From Centroberyx gerrardi (lineage: Eukaryota > Chordata > Actinopteri > Beryciformes > Berycidae): 64,000 nt of DNA. The notes under the pieces were generated by a model that saw nothing but the letters and a program-made list of their open reading frames with translations, had not been told where the DNA came from and did not search any database. Position 1 is the stretch's first letter. Every line of letters starts with the position of its first letter. The stretch spans positions 23,530,480 through 23,594,479 of the forward strand of contig NC_136010.1 of the NCBI RefSeq assembly GCF_048128805.1, given 5' to 3'. This document shows positions 36,600-49,509 of the stretch, piece after piece. The position numbers and the translations under genes are program-made.

Positions 36600-38290
36600 T
36601 TTACCTGGGTTGGTAGGTACAGTGCAACTCAATAGAGGCAACTCAGTGAGATCTGTGAGATCTGATTGATCCCTATTCTGGGAGAGTGCCTGTCATCCAT
36701 TGGTGCGTCTCAGAGAAGGGTTAATAATGTAGCATTCTATTTCTAACCTAGGCTTTTCCTCACCAACCATCTAATCGTCGGCAACAAGCTGACATGGTAT
36801 GACAACACTATTGGCTCCATTCGGCACAGCTGTATAACCAGGCCGGAGAAGCACATATTGTAGCTCTCTCACAAACATATCATGTATTCTGTTTCATGTT
36901 CTCACAAAGCCCCTCAAATCCTCCCATTGTGCACCTGGGGAGGGGGAGCTCAGATAAGCTTTACTTAAAATGTATAGGTTGTCACAGGTTACAGCAACTA
37001 ACTGGCCATGTAGACTGCAGAGCAGTGTATAGATCAGGCCATACAAAGATATGTTGAGTATAGCTATGTTAAATACCAGTGTAACTACCATTGAAACTGA
37101 CATTCTGCATGGTTGGTGTTACTCCAATATGCCCACTTCCTCCTCCACTGCTACACCAGAGATGTAATGCAGTTCTGACCTTGAGGGGCTACATTGTTCG
37201 GCAACATAATTTTGGTTACCAAGCAATAACGGACTTTCCTGGAACAATTTTGGCCTTTCCAAGACACAGTTCCTTCTTTACCCGACTCACCTTGATAATA
37301 TCTTCACTGTGAGTGAAGAAGGTGCATTTTAGTTCTTTTTTGTACAAAATCTTATTGAATTCCATAGTCAAGAGGTAGCACATCCTTCATGTAGTGATGG
37401 AAAGAGGATAATTTGCTTTTTCATTGAAACCTCAGGAACTGGAATTAAATCCCATCCTTAAGTGATATGGGTATTCCATACTGCACCCAAGATTTCTGAA
37501 GCAGGGTAAAATCTCATTAAGATGTACTGAAGCGACTTGGCATAAGAAGCTGTGTGCTGACAAGTTCACTCTGATGACAAGGTCTGCCCAAGTCAGGCCT
37601 GATTGGTAACCAACGTAACCAAACGTAACCAAAGTTACTAACCCCAACTATTCCTTAAATCGGTTTAATTAGAGGGTACATTTTACTACCTTACACAACA
37701 AATAACAGAACCATCAAACTTTTCTCTGACACCCTCTACAAACTACTGTAACTCACAGAGATCTAAATACAATGTGAAAAATGTACAAAAATGCAGAAAA
37801 TCAAACAAGACGCAAAATTTTTGTGGCACTATACATATCAAACCCATTCATTCATTGCAGCATCACTTTTAGCCCTTAATCATTCCTGGCAGTTGATATC
37901 ATGGCTGCTGGCCAGGCTATGGTGTCTGCTTTGAGAAGTTCAACCCAGAACTAAAAACAATAATTTCTATAGCTAAAGATGGAACTGCACAACCCTTATT
38001 AAAGGGTGGGCATCATCAATTCCTAAACTTTAGACAGAGATCTGGAGCAGACTTACAAGACATACTCTACAGGAATAAATACAAAAAAAAAAGAAAAAAA
38101 AAAGATCCAATTCTGATTGCTGCTGTACATTAAGAAGAAGTGAGATTTATTTTTGTGGGCATTCCTTTTGTTCCGTATTTGCAGTCATTCTAAGAAAATG
38201 CTATAGAGTCCTCATGACAAGTTGACATTATTGACTTTGATCATAAAAAGAGGCATGACCATGAATTCTGTGAGAAGCACAATACAGCAC
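36600..38290. other. Intergenic DNA downstream of ADNP
   Basis: No gene or clear repeat was recognised on either strand. Confidence 0.6.
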
Positions 38291-38296
38291 TTTATT
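38291..38296 (-). terminator. Candidate ADNP poly(A) signal
   Basis: AATAAA on the minus strand, about 1.15 kb past the stop codon. The intervening sequence is AT-rich without exons, as expected of a 3'UTR. Confidence 0.5.
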
Positions 38297-39439
38297 GTTC
38301 ATAAATGCTTAAGTGAAAAATGAAACATAACGAAACAAATACACACAATTTGAGGATCACAAATTAAACACACTGGTCTTTTTTGGAAAAAAAATGCTTT
38401 CGGTTTTGTAGGCATGAGTAATGTGTTTACTGTCCAGTCTTGTGGGGCAAAGTAAGATCAAGTTAAAATGTGAGAAGAGACAAAGCAAGTACAGTCTAGG
38501 CTACTGAGCACAGGGCTGCAAAAATTCACTGAAATGCTCCTTTACACTAACAAAGATCGAGAGAATGAGAACATCATGGTGAGCCATTGTTCTTTCAGTA
38601 GAACCAAAATCATTAACTGCAAATTTGGGAAAAAAAATAAAAAATAAAATCAAGTTAACAGCAAAGAACAAAAGCAATCAATTCTGTTATTTCATTTGCA
38701 TTTATATATAGATATATTATTTAGCCAAAAAAACTATGTTTTTGTTAAAAAATAAACTTAAACATACAAGAAAATACCAGCCACCAAAGCGACACCTATC
38801 GTTTAGCAAACCAATGTAGAACATATGAGGCTACCTTGCACACAGGTAATAGCAAATATTTTAAGGGTACATATACGGCAACTTCTGTCCAAACATGTCT
38901 AAAAGACTGTACAAATATACACTACCTATCCCAGTATAACTACATGAAAAATGATGGATTTTAAGATTATCTGGTCAGCTTAAAAGCTAATAACTCACAA
39001 CAACCCAATGTTTTAAGCCACAAATATAAGTTCAGTGGCTAACTCAACATTAATAAGTACTCATCTCAATGTAGTAAAGTATATAGAAGGCAAAAAACAT
39101 GTTTTCTATCGTTTGGTGTAACTTCACTGTTGTCTTTGTACCTCCCCTCCCACTTGGGGAAGAAAAATTAAAACTTTGTTCACAAATCTTTACATCATTC
39201 CTAGCTGCTTGTTGTGTCCTGCCAAATAGCTTTAAATTGGCCTTTAAATGTCACTGGATGGCTTGTTTTGAGTGAAAGGGCAGAGTTCTCTCCTTATCAC
39301 TCTCCCCTTCACAGATGCCCATCTCAATGCGACTGGGCAGTGTCCTTCAGTTCAGGTGAGGCAGAGTTGTTGGCATGGATCAAATCCCAAGTCTCTCTCT
39401 GTGACTGTGTGGTTTTATTTGTTAGCATCAGTCAAGCGG
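38297..39439 (-). other. ADNP 3'UTR
   Basis: AT-rich sequence between the ADNP stop and the candidate poly(A) signal. Its extent is inferred. Confidence 0.5.
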
Positions 39440-42400
39440 TCAAACCTGCTGTTTGCCAAGTTGGGCCCTGTCTCTCCCACTTCGTGCAGATGATGGTACA
39501 AATTTGGGAATAATGATGGGTAGACTGTCTCTCCCTTTAGCAGCCTGTCTTCCCGGGCCCTGTGTGGGCCCAAAGCCATTCTCTACATGTGCGCTATCTT
39601 CCTCATCATCCTCATCGTCGTCATCCTCATCATCATCGTCGTCGTCATCATCATCATCATCGTCGTCGTCATCGTCGTCTGAAACGTCATCTACATCTGA
39701 AATAACCTTGGCCTCCATCCCTGCCTCCACTCCCTCCTTAGCTCCAGTAAGCCGTTGGTTACCATGGAGATGCACCTCTCCCCCTCCTTCCCTCTCATCC
39801 TCCTCCTGCTCTTCCTCATCACTGTCAGAGTCAATGGCAATGGGCTCAGAAAGGTCTAGAGGCATTTTCTGTAGTAAGGTGCGGTTGATTGTCTTGGTTT
39901 GGTCTCTGCTGGCACCGTTGGGTTTGCTGACAGATGGTGTTGCTTTAATACCTGCCCCACTCCCAGCCAGCTTTCCCTTTGGTGGTGGTGCCACACCGCC
40001 ATTAGCAGCTATCAGCTCCCTGTGTCGGCGGCGAGCCTGCTCTGACATGCCCATACGGGTCCTGGATGTCCGCCTTTTGCTATGTCTGCCCTCATACACA
40101 CCGTCCTGGGCGAACGCCAGCTCGTGACCGAGTTTGCTGACCTCGTGCATATTGAATCCGAGCAGCACGCTGGCATTCTGGGTCTCGCAGTCCTGGATGC
40201 ACTTCCTCCTCCTGTTGACAAAGTGGCTGGAGATGTCCGACTTCCATAGCCACAGACTGGCCGCCAGCTTCTCCACCTCCCGCCGCGTGGGATACGGCTC
40301 TCGGTTGAAATACTGTGTTAAAAACGCCTTCCTGGACTCGTATGACTCATCTTCGTGACCTTTGGGGTCAAGAGCCAGGATTACAGGTTCGTCAGGGTTT
40401 TCTACAAATGCAGAGGGGCCGTGGCCACCTGGCGGGTGGGCTCTTTCCCCAGGTGGTCCCGGCCTCCTTCGTTTTGGTTCACTAGAATCAGAGCCATCAA
40501 AGCCGGCCCGTTTGAGGGCGCTGCTTTGGGCCTGACTGACCCGAGAGGAGGGGGCTGGCCGGCTATCCTGTCCATTCTGGGTTTTCCCCACACCACGACA
40601 GTGCACCAAGTGCAGAGTGATGGTGGAGGCAGTCATGTTACTAGTATATACCCCCAAGCAGTGAATACACTTGTAGGTCAGTTTCTTTTCAACAGGGTGG
40701 ACAGTCTGAATCACCTGGTGCCTCTCTCTCAGGTGGTGGGCCAATGCGTCTGAGATCGGGCCCTTGAGGATGGAGAAGCAGAGAGGACACAGGGTCTTCC
40801 CCACATCCCTCTTGTAGGGCACAGCTGCCTGTGGGACACTCTTGGGTGGAGTGCTGTCAGCAGCCTCTGAAGGCATTTTAGGCGGGTGCTGAGGCACTGT
40901 TCTTTTGCCTGATGTTAGGGAGGTGGATGTGGCTGACGACACAGAGGAGGCGGTGTTGTTCTGGGCATGAAACGCCACCGATTCCTCTGGTGCGTCCCTC
41001 ATGTTGTAGGTAGTAACAATCAACTGAACATTCTTGGGGTTGCCCTGCTGCAAGGTGAGGTCAAAGGTCAGGGGAGAGTCTGTGCGCGGGCCGACTGTCT
41101 CGTCCGGGTGCGAGAGCCGCATGTGGGCCACCATCTTTTCAACGTCATTGAAGGTGGCCCGGCAGTGCGGGCAGGACAGGCCGTGGATCAGCATGTGATT
41201 TAGCAGCGTGTCACTGGGCAGATAGCGGTTGCAGTAGAGACACTTGCTGGTGAAGTTGTGAATTTTCATGATGTAGTTGGCCACAGCGGGCACCTTCTCC
41301 GCTTTGTGCTCTTTCTCAAAGTGAGAACTGTACACATTCTCTGGGAAAAGCTCATTGCAGATAGTGCAGATCTTCCACTTCTGGGTATAAGATGTTCCAA
41401 GGACCGAGGAGCCACTTTTCTTGGCTGTGACAGAGGCTACAGTAGTGGCTGCTGCCTGGACACGGGAACCCAGCGGGTTGGATTTGAGGGAGGAGGAGGC
41501 GTTGACCACAATTGGACTCCGCAGGCCACCACCAGAGATGAGCTGCTTTGCTGCATGTGACTGCTGGGGCACCGAAACCTGGGCGTTCCCTGGTAAAGTG
41601 ATCCTCACCTGCTGGCTGCCAATGGAGAATGACTGGGTGGTTCCGGGCTTTAAACCCATCGTATTCTGCTTCATCCCAGCCAGCAGACCTTGGGAGTTGA
41701 GGCCTGTCTTTGATGGGATGACTATTCGACCCAGCTGCTGTGAGGAAAGGGGCCTGGTAGTGGCCATCACCGCACCTTTGGGGCCCATCCCAATGATGGT
41801 CTTGTCCCCCTGGGTTTTGGGGGACACCATGATGACACTGGATTTGGGACGGGGGACCACCACGTTGGTATGCCCAATCATGGCGGTCACCTGGTAGCCA
41901 ATCCTCTCATGGTCCTCAATAACGTGTTGAACAAGTGCCTCATACGTCCTTGGAACAAACAGACACTTCTTGCAGTGAATCTGGTTACTATTACCATTGT
42001 TGACATTGTTCGTGTTATTACTGTCCGTACTCCCTGTGCCTCCTGCTGTGCCACCGTTTTGCGTACTTGTCTTTTCCCCTGGTTTGACCAGGTAGGGCTG
42101 GGCCACATGCTGGAAGTGTTCCCGGTAGATGTGCTTTCGCACCACATTGTACAAAGGGTCCCTGTAGGTGCACTTCTTGCAGTAGTACACCGCCTGTTCC
42201 ACGCTGTCCCCGGTCCTCTTCAACATCCCGTCCTTCATCATCACCCCTCCCGCCCCTGCCACCATCCCGCCGGGGCCCTGCCGCACAGTGTTGTTAGGCA
42301 TGTGGAAAAGTTTGATGTGCGTCTCCAGGGTTTTCTTGTTGCCATTGTAAGTGCAGTAGGGGCAGTTGAGCAGGATGCGGCTCTCGAAGTCCTCGCTGTG

Positions 42401-42487
42401 GACATTGCGGAAGTGGCTCTTGTAAGCGGAGAAGTACTTGGATGAGAACGGGCAGCCAGAGCAGCAGAAAGGCTTTGATCTGTAATC
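39440..42487 (-). CDS. adnp: ADNP large terminal coding exon
   Basis: 1015 codons plus TGA. It opens [20 protein letters not shown] after TGTGTGTCCAG. It carries all zinc fingers, the homeodomain and the acidic tail, as the terminal exon does in mammals. Confidence 0.97.
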   Translation of the reverse strand, partial: DYRSKPFCCSGCPFSSKYFSAYKSHFRNVHSEDFESRILLNCPYCTYNGNKKTLETHIKLFHMPNNTVRQGPGGMVAGAGGVMMKDGMLKRTGDSVEQAVYYCKKCTYRDPLYNVVRKHIYREHFQHVAQPYLVKPGEKTSTQNGGTAGGTGSTDSNNTNNVNNGNSNQIHCKKCLFVPRTYEALVQHVIEDHERIGYQVTAMIGHTNVVVPRPKSSVIMVSPKTQGDKTIIGMGPKGAVMATTRPLSSQQLGRIVIPSKTGLNSQGLLAGMKQNTMGLKPGTTQSFSIGSQQVRITLPGNAQVSVPQQSHAAKQLISGGGLRSPIVVNASSSLKSNPLGSRVQAAATTVASVTAKKSGSSVLGTSYTQKWKICTICNELFPENVYSSHFEKEHKAEKVPAVANYIMKIHNFTSKCLYCNRYLPSDTLLNHMLIHGLSCPHCRATFNDVEKMVAHMRLSHPDETVGPRTDSPLTFDLTLQQGNPKNVQLIVTTYNMRDAPEESVAFHAQNNTASSVSSATSTSLTSGKRTVPQHPPKMPSEAADSTPPKSVPQAAVPYKRDVGKTLCPLCFSILKGPISDALAHHLRERHQVIQTVHPVEKKLTYKCIHCLGVYTSNMTASTITLHLVHCRGVGKTQNGQDSRPAPSSRVSQAQSSALKRAGFDGSDSSEPKRRRPGPPGERAHPPGGHGPSAFVENPDEPVILALDPKGHEDESYESRKAFLTQYFNREPYPTRREVEKLAASLWLWKSDISSHFVNRRRKCIQDCETQNASVLLGFNMHEVSKLGHELAFAQDGVYEGRHSKRRTSRTRMGMSEQARRRHRELIAANGGVAPPPKGKLAGSGAGIKATPSVSKPNGASRDQTKTINRTLLQKMPLDLSEPIAIDSDSDEEEQEEDEREGGGEVHLHGNQRLTGAKEGVEAGMEAKVISDVDDVSDDDDDDDDDDDDDDDDDEDDDDEDDEEDSAHVENGFGPTQGPGRQAAKGRDSLPIIIPKFVPSSARSGRDRAQLGKQQV

Positions 42488-44100
42488 CTGGACACACAGA
42501 GGTGGGAAAGATGTTAGTCTCCCCCTCAATTTCTCTTTCCTACTTCCTGAGTTATAAATTAAATGGATGGATTTTTTGTCCTTTATAGACTTTTTTGTGT
42601 TTTTTTGTTATGTGAACAAGAATAACAATTCAAAATAAATAATTCAGATATCAATGTTGAATGGACAATATGTGTGCGCGTGTGTATCAGTGTGTGTCAC
42701 GCACCTGGACTTTGGTGTGTGATGGTTCCCACATGCACACATCATCCCAGGTAGTGTGCTTTATATAGACATCAGGGGGAGTAAAGTCTTTATAGTCCTA
42801 TTGAAAAACAAGGAAAATATGGTCAATACTTTAGTAATGACAGAACAAAACAATCAATAGCATTTAATTTACAAGATTCACAAGGTAACCACTACAATCT
42901 GAGGAGGTATGAGATACATGTGTAAATGGCGCAATAACCTCTGCTTGCTTGCTTTCACTTAGCGCCACAGTCCAAGTTCTGCATCCCTCCCACTAAGCAT
43001 TCAGTTTAATTCACATTGGAACCCACAATGGTTCAAGTAACAAAAATGAAAAAAAGATATGGGACAGATCAGGGCCTGATCTGTCACGCTGGCCAAATGC
43101 TGCTTTATTTTGACAGGTAAAAAGTCAACAAGATTCTCAATTTTCAATAACCAAATGGAAGATGTTTCCCTGCTTATTAAATTTACGGAGTTCACCTAAC
43201 TGATGTTTCTAACCACCTAAAAGAAAAAGTTAAATATCCCAAATCCAAAAGATATCACTGCATGAGGCTTCTGGATAAGTTCCAAGTGCTTGATGTTCTG
43301 TCTTAAGTTTGCTGTGTGGTCTTAAGAGATTCTAAAACCCCTACTTCCATAGTCAACCCACATAATTGTTGATGTTTGTGCCTAAGCCTCTTTAAAATCC
43401 AGAGAAAACTGAATGGTGAATCATGTTAGTCTTTGGTCTCTAGTTTCAAGCTTGAGGAGCATGTTGCTCACCCATTAAGTTGGCTATAACAGAATGAGGC
43501 CATGGTGTAAATGGGGGTAATCACACATTACGTATGATATTATGGGAGTCCAGTGCAGAGGCTCTCACACACAAAATGGATGTCAAACACCTGGGAGGAT
43601 GAGGTAGGAAAAAACATCCATTCTCTACATTCATTCAGCAGTGCCAGGCACCCCACTGGTGGATCTTTACCCCCCACAGCAAGCAAAATGAAGAAGCAAT
43701 CTCAGCTCCTACTCTGGCCTTATTACTCACCCAAAAAACAATTTGTGTACAAATACCCATATGTACTAATGTTATATGTATCCATGCAAGAACCATTTTT
43801 AAACCTCAACAGGAACTGAAAATGATACTGGGAAAAGGAATTGGGGGACAATCAAAATCATACTTGGAAATGTAGAGGAAACACTGGAAAATGCATATGT
43901 TGTTTCTTATTATATTACAGAATAACCAACAAAAATGTACGGGAGAAGGTGCGGTCATCATTATCAAAGTACTTAAGTCTGGTCACGTTCACCTCTATGT
44001 GGTCTTTACAGAACTCCAGGCCGATGTCTCCCAGGACCTTCTTGACATTCTTCCTGGCTTTCCGCAGGCTGCCCAGGTTATTGACAGGGAGCTGGAACAT
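39440..44100 (-). CDS. adnp: ADNP, activity-dependent neuroprotector homeobox protein
   Basis: Nuclear zinc-finger homeodomain protein; in mammals it recruits chromatin partners such as CHD4 and HP1 and is needed for neural development. The join is 43993-44100, 42705-42797, 39440-42487, giving 1082 residues, close to the human length. The start [17 protein letters not shown] is diagnostic. Nine C2H2-type fingers follow, from [20 protein letters not shown] to [13 protein letters not shown]. The NAP octapeptide position reads NAQVSVPQ at about residues 368-375. A homeodomain is at about 772-835 ([18 protein letters not shown]). An aspartate run is at about 1000-1035. The C-terminus is shorter and unlike the mammalian tail. 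ADNP2 is ruled out by the N-terminus. Teleosts often keep two ADNP copies; which one this is cannot be decided. Confidence 0.95.
39600..39690 (-). repeat. GAT/GAC repeat coding an aspartate run
   Basis: Imperfect GAY triplet repeat inside the ADNP exon, translating to 17 consecutive Asp followed by Glu/Asp. The plus-strand poly-serine ORF is its shadow. Confidence 0.9.
42705..42797 (-). CDS. adnp: ADNP second coding exon
   Basis: 31 codons, [20 protein letters not shown] to HTKVQ, in phase 0 at both ends. It is flanked by a TAG acceptor and a GTGCGT donor. Confidence 0.92.
42798..43992 (-). other. ADNP intron between coding exons 1 and 2
   Basis: 1.2 kb with no recognised gene or repeat. 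The shorter intron 42488-42704 also holds nothing notable apart from short GT runs. Confidence 0.7.
43993..44100 (-). CDS. adnp: ADNP first coding exon
   Basis: 36 codons, [20 protein letters not shown] to CKDHIE. The acceptor CTCTCCAG puts the exon border at 44109, so nine bases of 5'UTR precede the ATG. The donor is GAG|GTGAAC. Confidence 0.95.
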
Positions 44101-44109
44101 TCTGCCCAC

Positions 44110-45472
44110 CTGGAGAGCAGAGACACATACAGTGTGTCAGCAACAGGTGTGAGATTACACAACAGGTAGAATTTGGACAGGTGTCTGTCAGATGCCCCAT
44201 AAGTCAGTAAGCAAACACAGTCTGTTGAAAAGGACTGTTTACAGGACTTAATTTACCTATTTTGACACCCACTGGGAAGCCGTATTCATAAGCTACCCAT
44301 TTGTATTCTCAACATGGTGGTGCTTTGATGATGTGGCCCTTGCCCAACAGAGTCCAGGTGCCATCAGACACAGCTGGGCTCATCCAGATGTGCGCAACAG
44401 GTAAGCGGACAACACCTGTGTGTCTCATGTTAGTCATTGTCACATCTGTAGCAGGAGGCAAGTCATAGGTGCCTCTTGGTTCCTGCTTAGCTTATAAAGC
44501 CTAACAGACTCTTATTCAAAAAAGGGACATCTAGAGAAACTTAATGCCACTGACATCAGCAAAGTAATGTTTAATGGGCTAATGAGGCTAAAGTTGGCAA
44601 AAATGTATTTCCATTAAGTAAAATTGAATCACTAGAAGACATTCAAGACCCCACAATGTTGCAACTTTAGATACAAAGCTTTGGTTGAAGCCACAGAATA
44701 AAATTAAAGCATCACTTCCCTCCTTGGCCACTTTTCTACTGCATGGTCAAAGGAGGCTAGCCAGTGCCGTTTGTTATCCATGCACCTGCAGTGGATTTCA
44801 TTCAAAACATCACCTCTGTGATACTTTTTCCATTGTGCACCCCACACAACTAAGCTAAAAGCCTACCGTCTAAATAAATGCTTCAGCTTATTAACATTTT
44901 GATTTAGGCTGGCCAGGCTTCATTTGGCTCTGAAGTGGAACAGATAGGTGCCAAGACCCAATGGGTGATATGAGATTAACTGGGTCCACACAAAATGCAA
45001 CTGGACAAAACAGCCATCCTCCTATTGATTAGGTGTTATCACCAACAATCAGGTTTACCATGAGTATCAAAGCCGTAGTATACTTATTACTAGCACAATG
45101 AAGCACTGCTTCTTTAATCCACTGGACAAAGTGGCTGGCCTGATTTCTCTGTTCAAATCAAAGCTTCCTGTATTAAGGTCAAAGGTCAATGATGCATGCT
45201 GACCTAAAAGCAGCACTGTGACAACAAACCGCATGGTCCCAAACAATTCCTGTGAACACCTCAGCTATTTCCCTTCTAGAAATCACCACAAAATAGACAG
45301 TGGAATTGTGCATGGTTCCACTAACTATTGGCCTATTGAAGAGCTGGGAGACAACAGGGGAGAGGGAGAAACAGAGACAATGTCTGTCTGCCTGTCTCAC
45401 TTCCTTGCCTGCCCGCTGTCTGTCTTACATTCAGGCAAACAGACAAGGAAGGGGTGGGTGGGTGAATGTGCG

Positions 45473-45562
<90 letters not shown>

Positions 45563-47605
45563 ACACACCCTCGCCACTTCCCCTCTCTCCCTCCCCTTTC
45601 TGCTTCCTCCCATTGCTTGTAGATGGCGCTAGAGAGGAGGGCTGCCTCCATTATGTAAGCCTCCCTCTACTCTGCCTGCCCCCTTTTTCTCCCTGCCTCG
45701 CAATGCAATCACAGAATGGCGCCTCCTATTGAGTCAGCAGCAGCCTCTACAATATGTCTGCAGTGGAGGGGGAGGGGAGGGGGAGGAGAGGGGAGGGAGG
45801 GATGTTGGAAGGGAGGAAGGGGAGGGACAGAAGCAGAGAGATGAGGGAAGGGGGAGGGGAGGGTGAGTGAGTGAGAGAGAGAGGATGAGGAGAAAGGGAG
45901 GGGGAGTGAGGGAGCTGGGAGGAAAAGGAGAGAGAGGGAGGGGAGGGGAAGGGGAGCGAGTGAGGGTAGAAGGAGTGAGGAGATGAGAGGAAAGGAGAGG
46001 ACAGAGAGCGAGGGAAGTGGAGGGGGGAAGGGGAAGGGGAGGGGGAGGCAGGGAGGGCGGACAGACAGGCTTGGAGGAGAGGGAGGGTGAGGGAGAGAGG
46101 GAAGAGGGGGAGGGGAGGCAGAGAGAGAGAGAGAGAGAGAGAGCGGGAGGAAGAGAGAGAGAGAAAGGAAGAGGGTGAGAGAAGGAGGGGGGTGATGAAG
46201 GAATGGATAGGCAAGGAGGGGAGGGGGGTGGAAGGAAGGAAAGGAGAGAAAAAAGCCAAGGAGAGACTGAGTAGGAGGAAAGGTAGGGAGAGAAGGAAGG
46301 AGTGAGAGGAAAGGCAAGAGGAGACTGCTCTGTGCTGGCAGAAAACTGTTTTTCCCCCTCCACTGTGGAAAAAAGGAGAAGAAATGAAGGCCTACACACC
46401 TTTAACTACCCCAACCAAAGCTTTCCTCGTGCTCACTCACTCCTCCACAATAACCTATGCACTTGTGACCCTGTGATCAATACTGTTTACAGTTATCCTT
46501 CAAGGTGTAGTCATCAATATTTGTTGAGGGGAAAGGCTACTGGTGACATCAAAAACATTCACTTTGACTCCAGATACCAGAAAAGTTTGGGATGCTCAAA
46601 ATGAGCTGCCTGTTAGGGACTGGATGCAACGCAATCAACGTGCCTTTTCACACCTGGGTTGGTTGTGTCACTGGACAGGAGCACCTGTCAGTAGCCATTA
46701 GCCATAACGAAAAGATGTGGAGGAGTGTGTGTGTGTGTGTCTCGGGGGTGGTCGTGGTTCATGATGATCTGCCACTTGCCTTGACCAGCTGACATCCAGG
46801 TTTCCGCCCCCCACCTCCCCCCGGATCAAACGTGAGGTGTGAGCGCATCACGACCCCGGTGTCACCTGCCCGCTGATGTAGTTTTTGAACTCTGATCACA
46901 TTATGATCACCTTTGCTGGTTTGATTATTTTAAGAAAACTAACGCCAATTAACCGGCGGCTATCTGAACTGTCACCTCGTGTTATAAACAATGATTATGA
47001 ATTGATCGGAGGCGTTTGTTCAATACAAAACTCTCACTGTAAGCTAATCTGGACTTTCTACATTCGCATTAGCAATTTTTTTGCAATGCAAATGTTAGCA
47101 AGATATGTCATCATAGCCTTAGCTACCGGCACAACGCTAACTGCCATACCATACAGTCCTCGTGGGTCTGAATCTGATCTTTAATCAACATCTGGCAGTA
47201 TCCGGATCAATAGCTTTGGTACGGAGCTGCTGCCACTGACAAAGAAGGGGAACACACCGTACTAGGTTAGCATGCTAAGCTTGCTAACTCGCACCAACAA
47301 CATGGGCTTATCAAGACTGGTTTTGCCGTTTCTAACCTTGGTTTTTCCACAACAAACCACAACAAAGGATAACTGCCCGAGTCCCATTTTGCCAAGACAG
47401 ATATGGAGAAACCTACAGGAGAAGTCATTCAACTTGAGATTATTTTGAACCCCTCTGACTTATAGAAATATAGCTATCATGACAGCCAAGTTTAGCTTTA
47501 GTTCATCGCCAACCATCATCGCAGCTAGCGAAAGCTAACAGCGAACTAACGTCAACGTTAGCTTGCTTTTAACGTTATGCCCAATAATATGACAGACAAG
47601 TTTAC
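44110..47605 (-). other. ADNP 5' intron
   Basis: Contains a (GA)n tract, purine-rich low-complexity DNA at about 45760-46330, and a module-A-like word at 45619-45652. A cluster of GCTAAC and ACGTTAG words lies at about 47090-47580. Other 5'UTR exons could be hidden here. Confidence 0.55.
45476..45559. repeat. (GA)n microsatellite
   Basis: About 42 GA units running into a short (AC)n. The Arg-Glu and Ser-Leu ORFs across it are artefacts. Confidence 0.92.
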
Positions 47606-47760
47606 CTGCTTTCACATCCAGTGCTCCCGTCTGAGTGAATTATGTCACCTCAGTATAACTGAGGGGCGATGTATGGACACTTTCACTTTTTCTGATTCCT
47701 CCTATATCCTTTCAAGTGACCACTAGCTTCCCGGGGGAGAGCCAGCCGCCTGGCCGTTGG
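47606..47760 (-). other. Likely ADNP non-coding first exon and promoter
   Basis: On the minus strand, GATGTGAAAGCAG|GTAAAC gives a good donor at 47606. CpG-containing sequence lies upstream. The position fits a 5'UTR exon about 3.5 kb before the coding start. The 5' border is not determined. Confidence 0.4.
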
Positions 47761-48099
47761 TCTACCCTCCAAACCCGACTCTTCCTCGCCGACACGGGGT
47801 ATCCTTCTCCCTCTGGTCGGCAAACGGGGATAGAAAACCACCAGACCTCATTAGACCATTAAAACCTCCATTCCTCCGGGTGGTGAATGTGGACAGAGGT
47901 CCTGTTGTTGAGAACTACAACCGGCGTCCCACCTCTTTCAAAAAAATGCCTAAACTCTTCTTATGATTATTTGGCTACTGATAACGCGTTGCCCATTCTC
48001 TTCTCTGACAGACAATACACCCCTAGCCTAGAAACTGCCCTATCCAAAATGGCGCAAATAAAAGGGGCGGAAGTGACATCTACTTGATTAGCATAAATA

Positions 48100-49500
48100 A
48101 TCTCATTGTGAGATCCTCGAGGGTGCCGCTCATTAAAACTCCTGATTGGTCTGTATTCCAATTTGGACAGTTAATTAAACGGCCTACCAATACTACCTAT
48201 CTCGCCCTTCTATGACTGCGGTGGGCCTAAACATCTCCAGTTTCTATGTTCGAGTCTGTGGGGTAAACAAGCCAGCGCTGTAGTTACCGAGTTTGGCCGA
48301 CAGCGGGCGTCCTCCTGGATCGGGCTTCTCCGACTTGGGCGCATGCGCGGTGTGACTACATCTGGCGCCCTCCCCCTGCAGAGGGTCGGATGTATACACT
48401 GCCTCAGCACTCACGCAGCGTCGGAGTGGTATCCATGGTTGAGCCAACGGTAGGTGGCGCTGTACTGAGCTGGATTTCCCCCATTCTGCTAAAACCGGCC
48501 GGGACTACTTTCCTGAGCAGTGCTTGGGGCAGCCCCAAGCCTGCAGGCACTGTGTCCTGTGCCCCTCTTTGGCATAGCAAGCTCAGTGGAGAGGGAAGGG
48601 TGGACAGGAGAAGAGGAGGAGGAGGGGGGTGGGTGATCATGTGACCACTGGTTTTCAATGGTTAATTGATAGTGAAAGTTCTAGATCAACTGTGGTTGAT
48701 CCTTCCTCCTCATCATCATTGTCTCTCATGAACCTCAGGTGACCCTTGGTATGACATGTTCAGTAGTGTGAGGAGAAGGCTGGGGACATAGGTCTTATTA
48801 TTTGACCGTTATTTGATCTACTGTGAATGTTTAACATCTTCCTCTAACATCATCATCATCAACAACGCTGAGGTTATCATCAATCTGGTGAACCTTGGAA
48901 TAACATCTTCAGTAGTGTGTGTGTGGGTGTGTGTGTGTGTGTGTGTGTGTATGAAAGACAGGCGTCAAGGAGAGTGGGGATATAAGAATCTCATTATTCG
49001 ACCTACTGACTGCTAAACATCTTCCTTTATCATCATCACCGCCATCATCATCAGACCCGAGGTGATCCAAGCGCTGACCTTTTATACTGAAAGCTTGTTC
49101 TTGAAGGTCAGACTGACTTTAACATTCTTTGGAGAGCATGTGTCAGTTACCTGGCTGTGTCCAGTTACCAGCATAAACAGCCACTCCTCCTCGTCACTTT
49201 ATGCTTCACCTTGTTCACTGAATATCAATGAGAAGCTGGTCAAGGAAAGAGCAGAGAAGAGGGGCTGCATATTTTATATATCGTCTACACCAGGGGTTGT
49301 TTGTTCAACCTGGGTCCCAAAGGAGGAACTTGTTCTCTCACCCTTGGACCTGGGCTGACAAAAACATGCTCTCCTATCATATGAGGACCAGCAATAGACC
49401 CATAACTAATTTAGGTTCTGGTCCATGGTGAAGCAGGCTCTAGAAAATCCATGATCAGAAGAAAACAGAGCCAACAACCGCATATGTTAGCAAACATAAA
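48100..49500. other. Intergenic DNA between ADNP and DPM1
   Basis: No gene recognised. It holds CATCATCAT-like words near 48710 and 48850, and a (GT)n run near 48918-48950. The mammalian neighbour MOCS3 is not here. Confidence 0.6.
48339..48348. promoter_or_regulatory. NRF1-type palindrome
   Basis: GCGCATGCGC, the full NRF1 consensus, in CpG-rich DNA about 0.7 kb upstream of the presumed ADNP first exon. Confidence 0.5.
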
Positions 49501-49503
49501 CTA

Positions 49504-49509
49504 TTTAAT
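49504..49509 (-). terminator. Candidate DPM1 poly(A) signal
   Basis: ATTAAA on the minus strand, about 0.4 kb past the DPM1 stop. Confidence 0.4.

Noticed and set aside
29241-39439. BCAS4 expected between PARD6B and ADNP
   Set aside because: No exon resembling BCAS4 was seen on either strand.
39453-40127. Plus-strand 224-residue ORF opposite ADNP with poly-serine
   Set aside because: It is the shadow of the ADNP aspartate repeat; the minus frame is clearly the gene.
45333-46399. Long ORFs over the (GA)n and purine-rich block
   Set aside because: Pure repeat translation; no domain, start context or splice structure.
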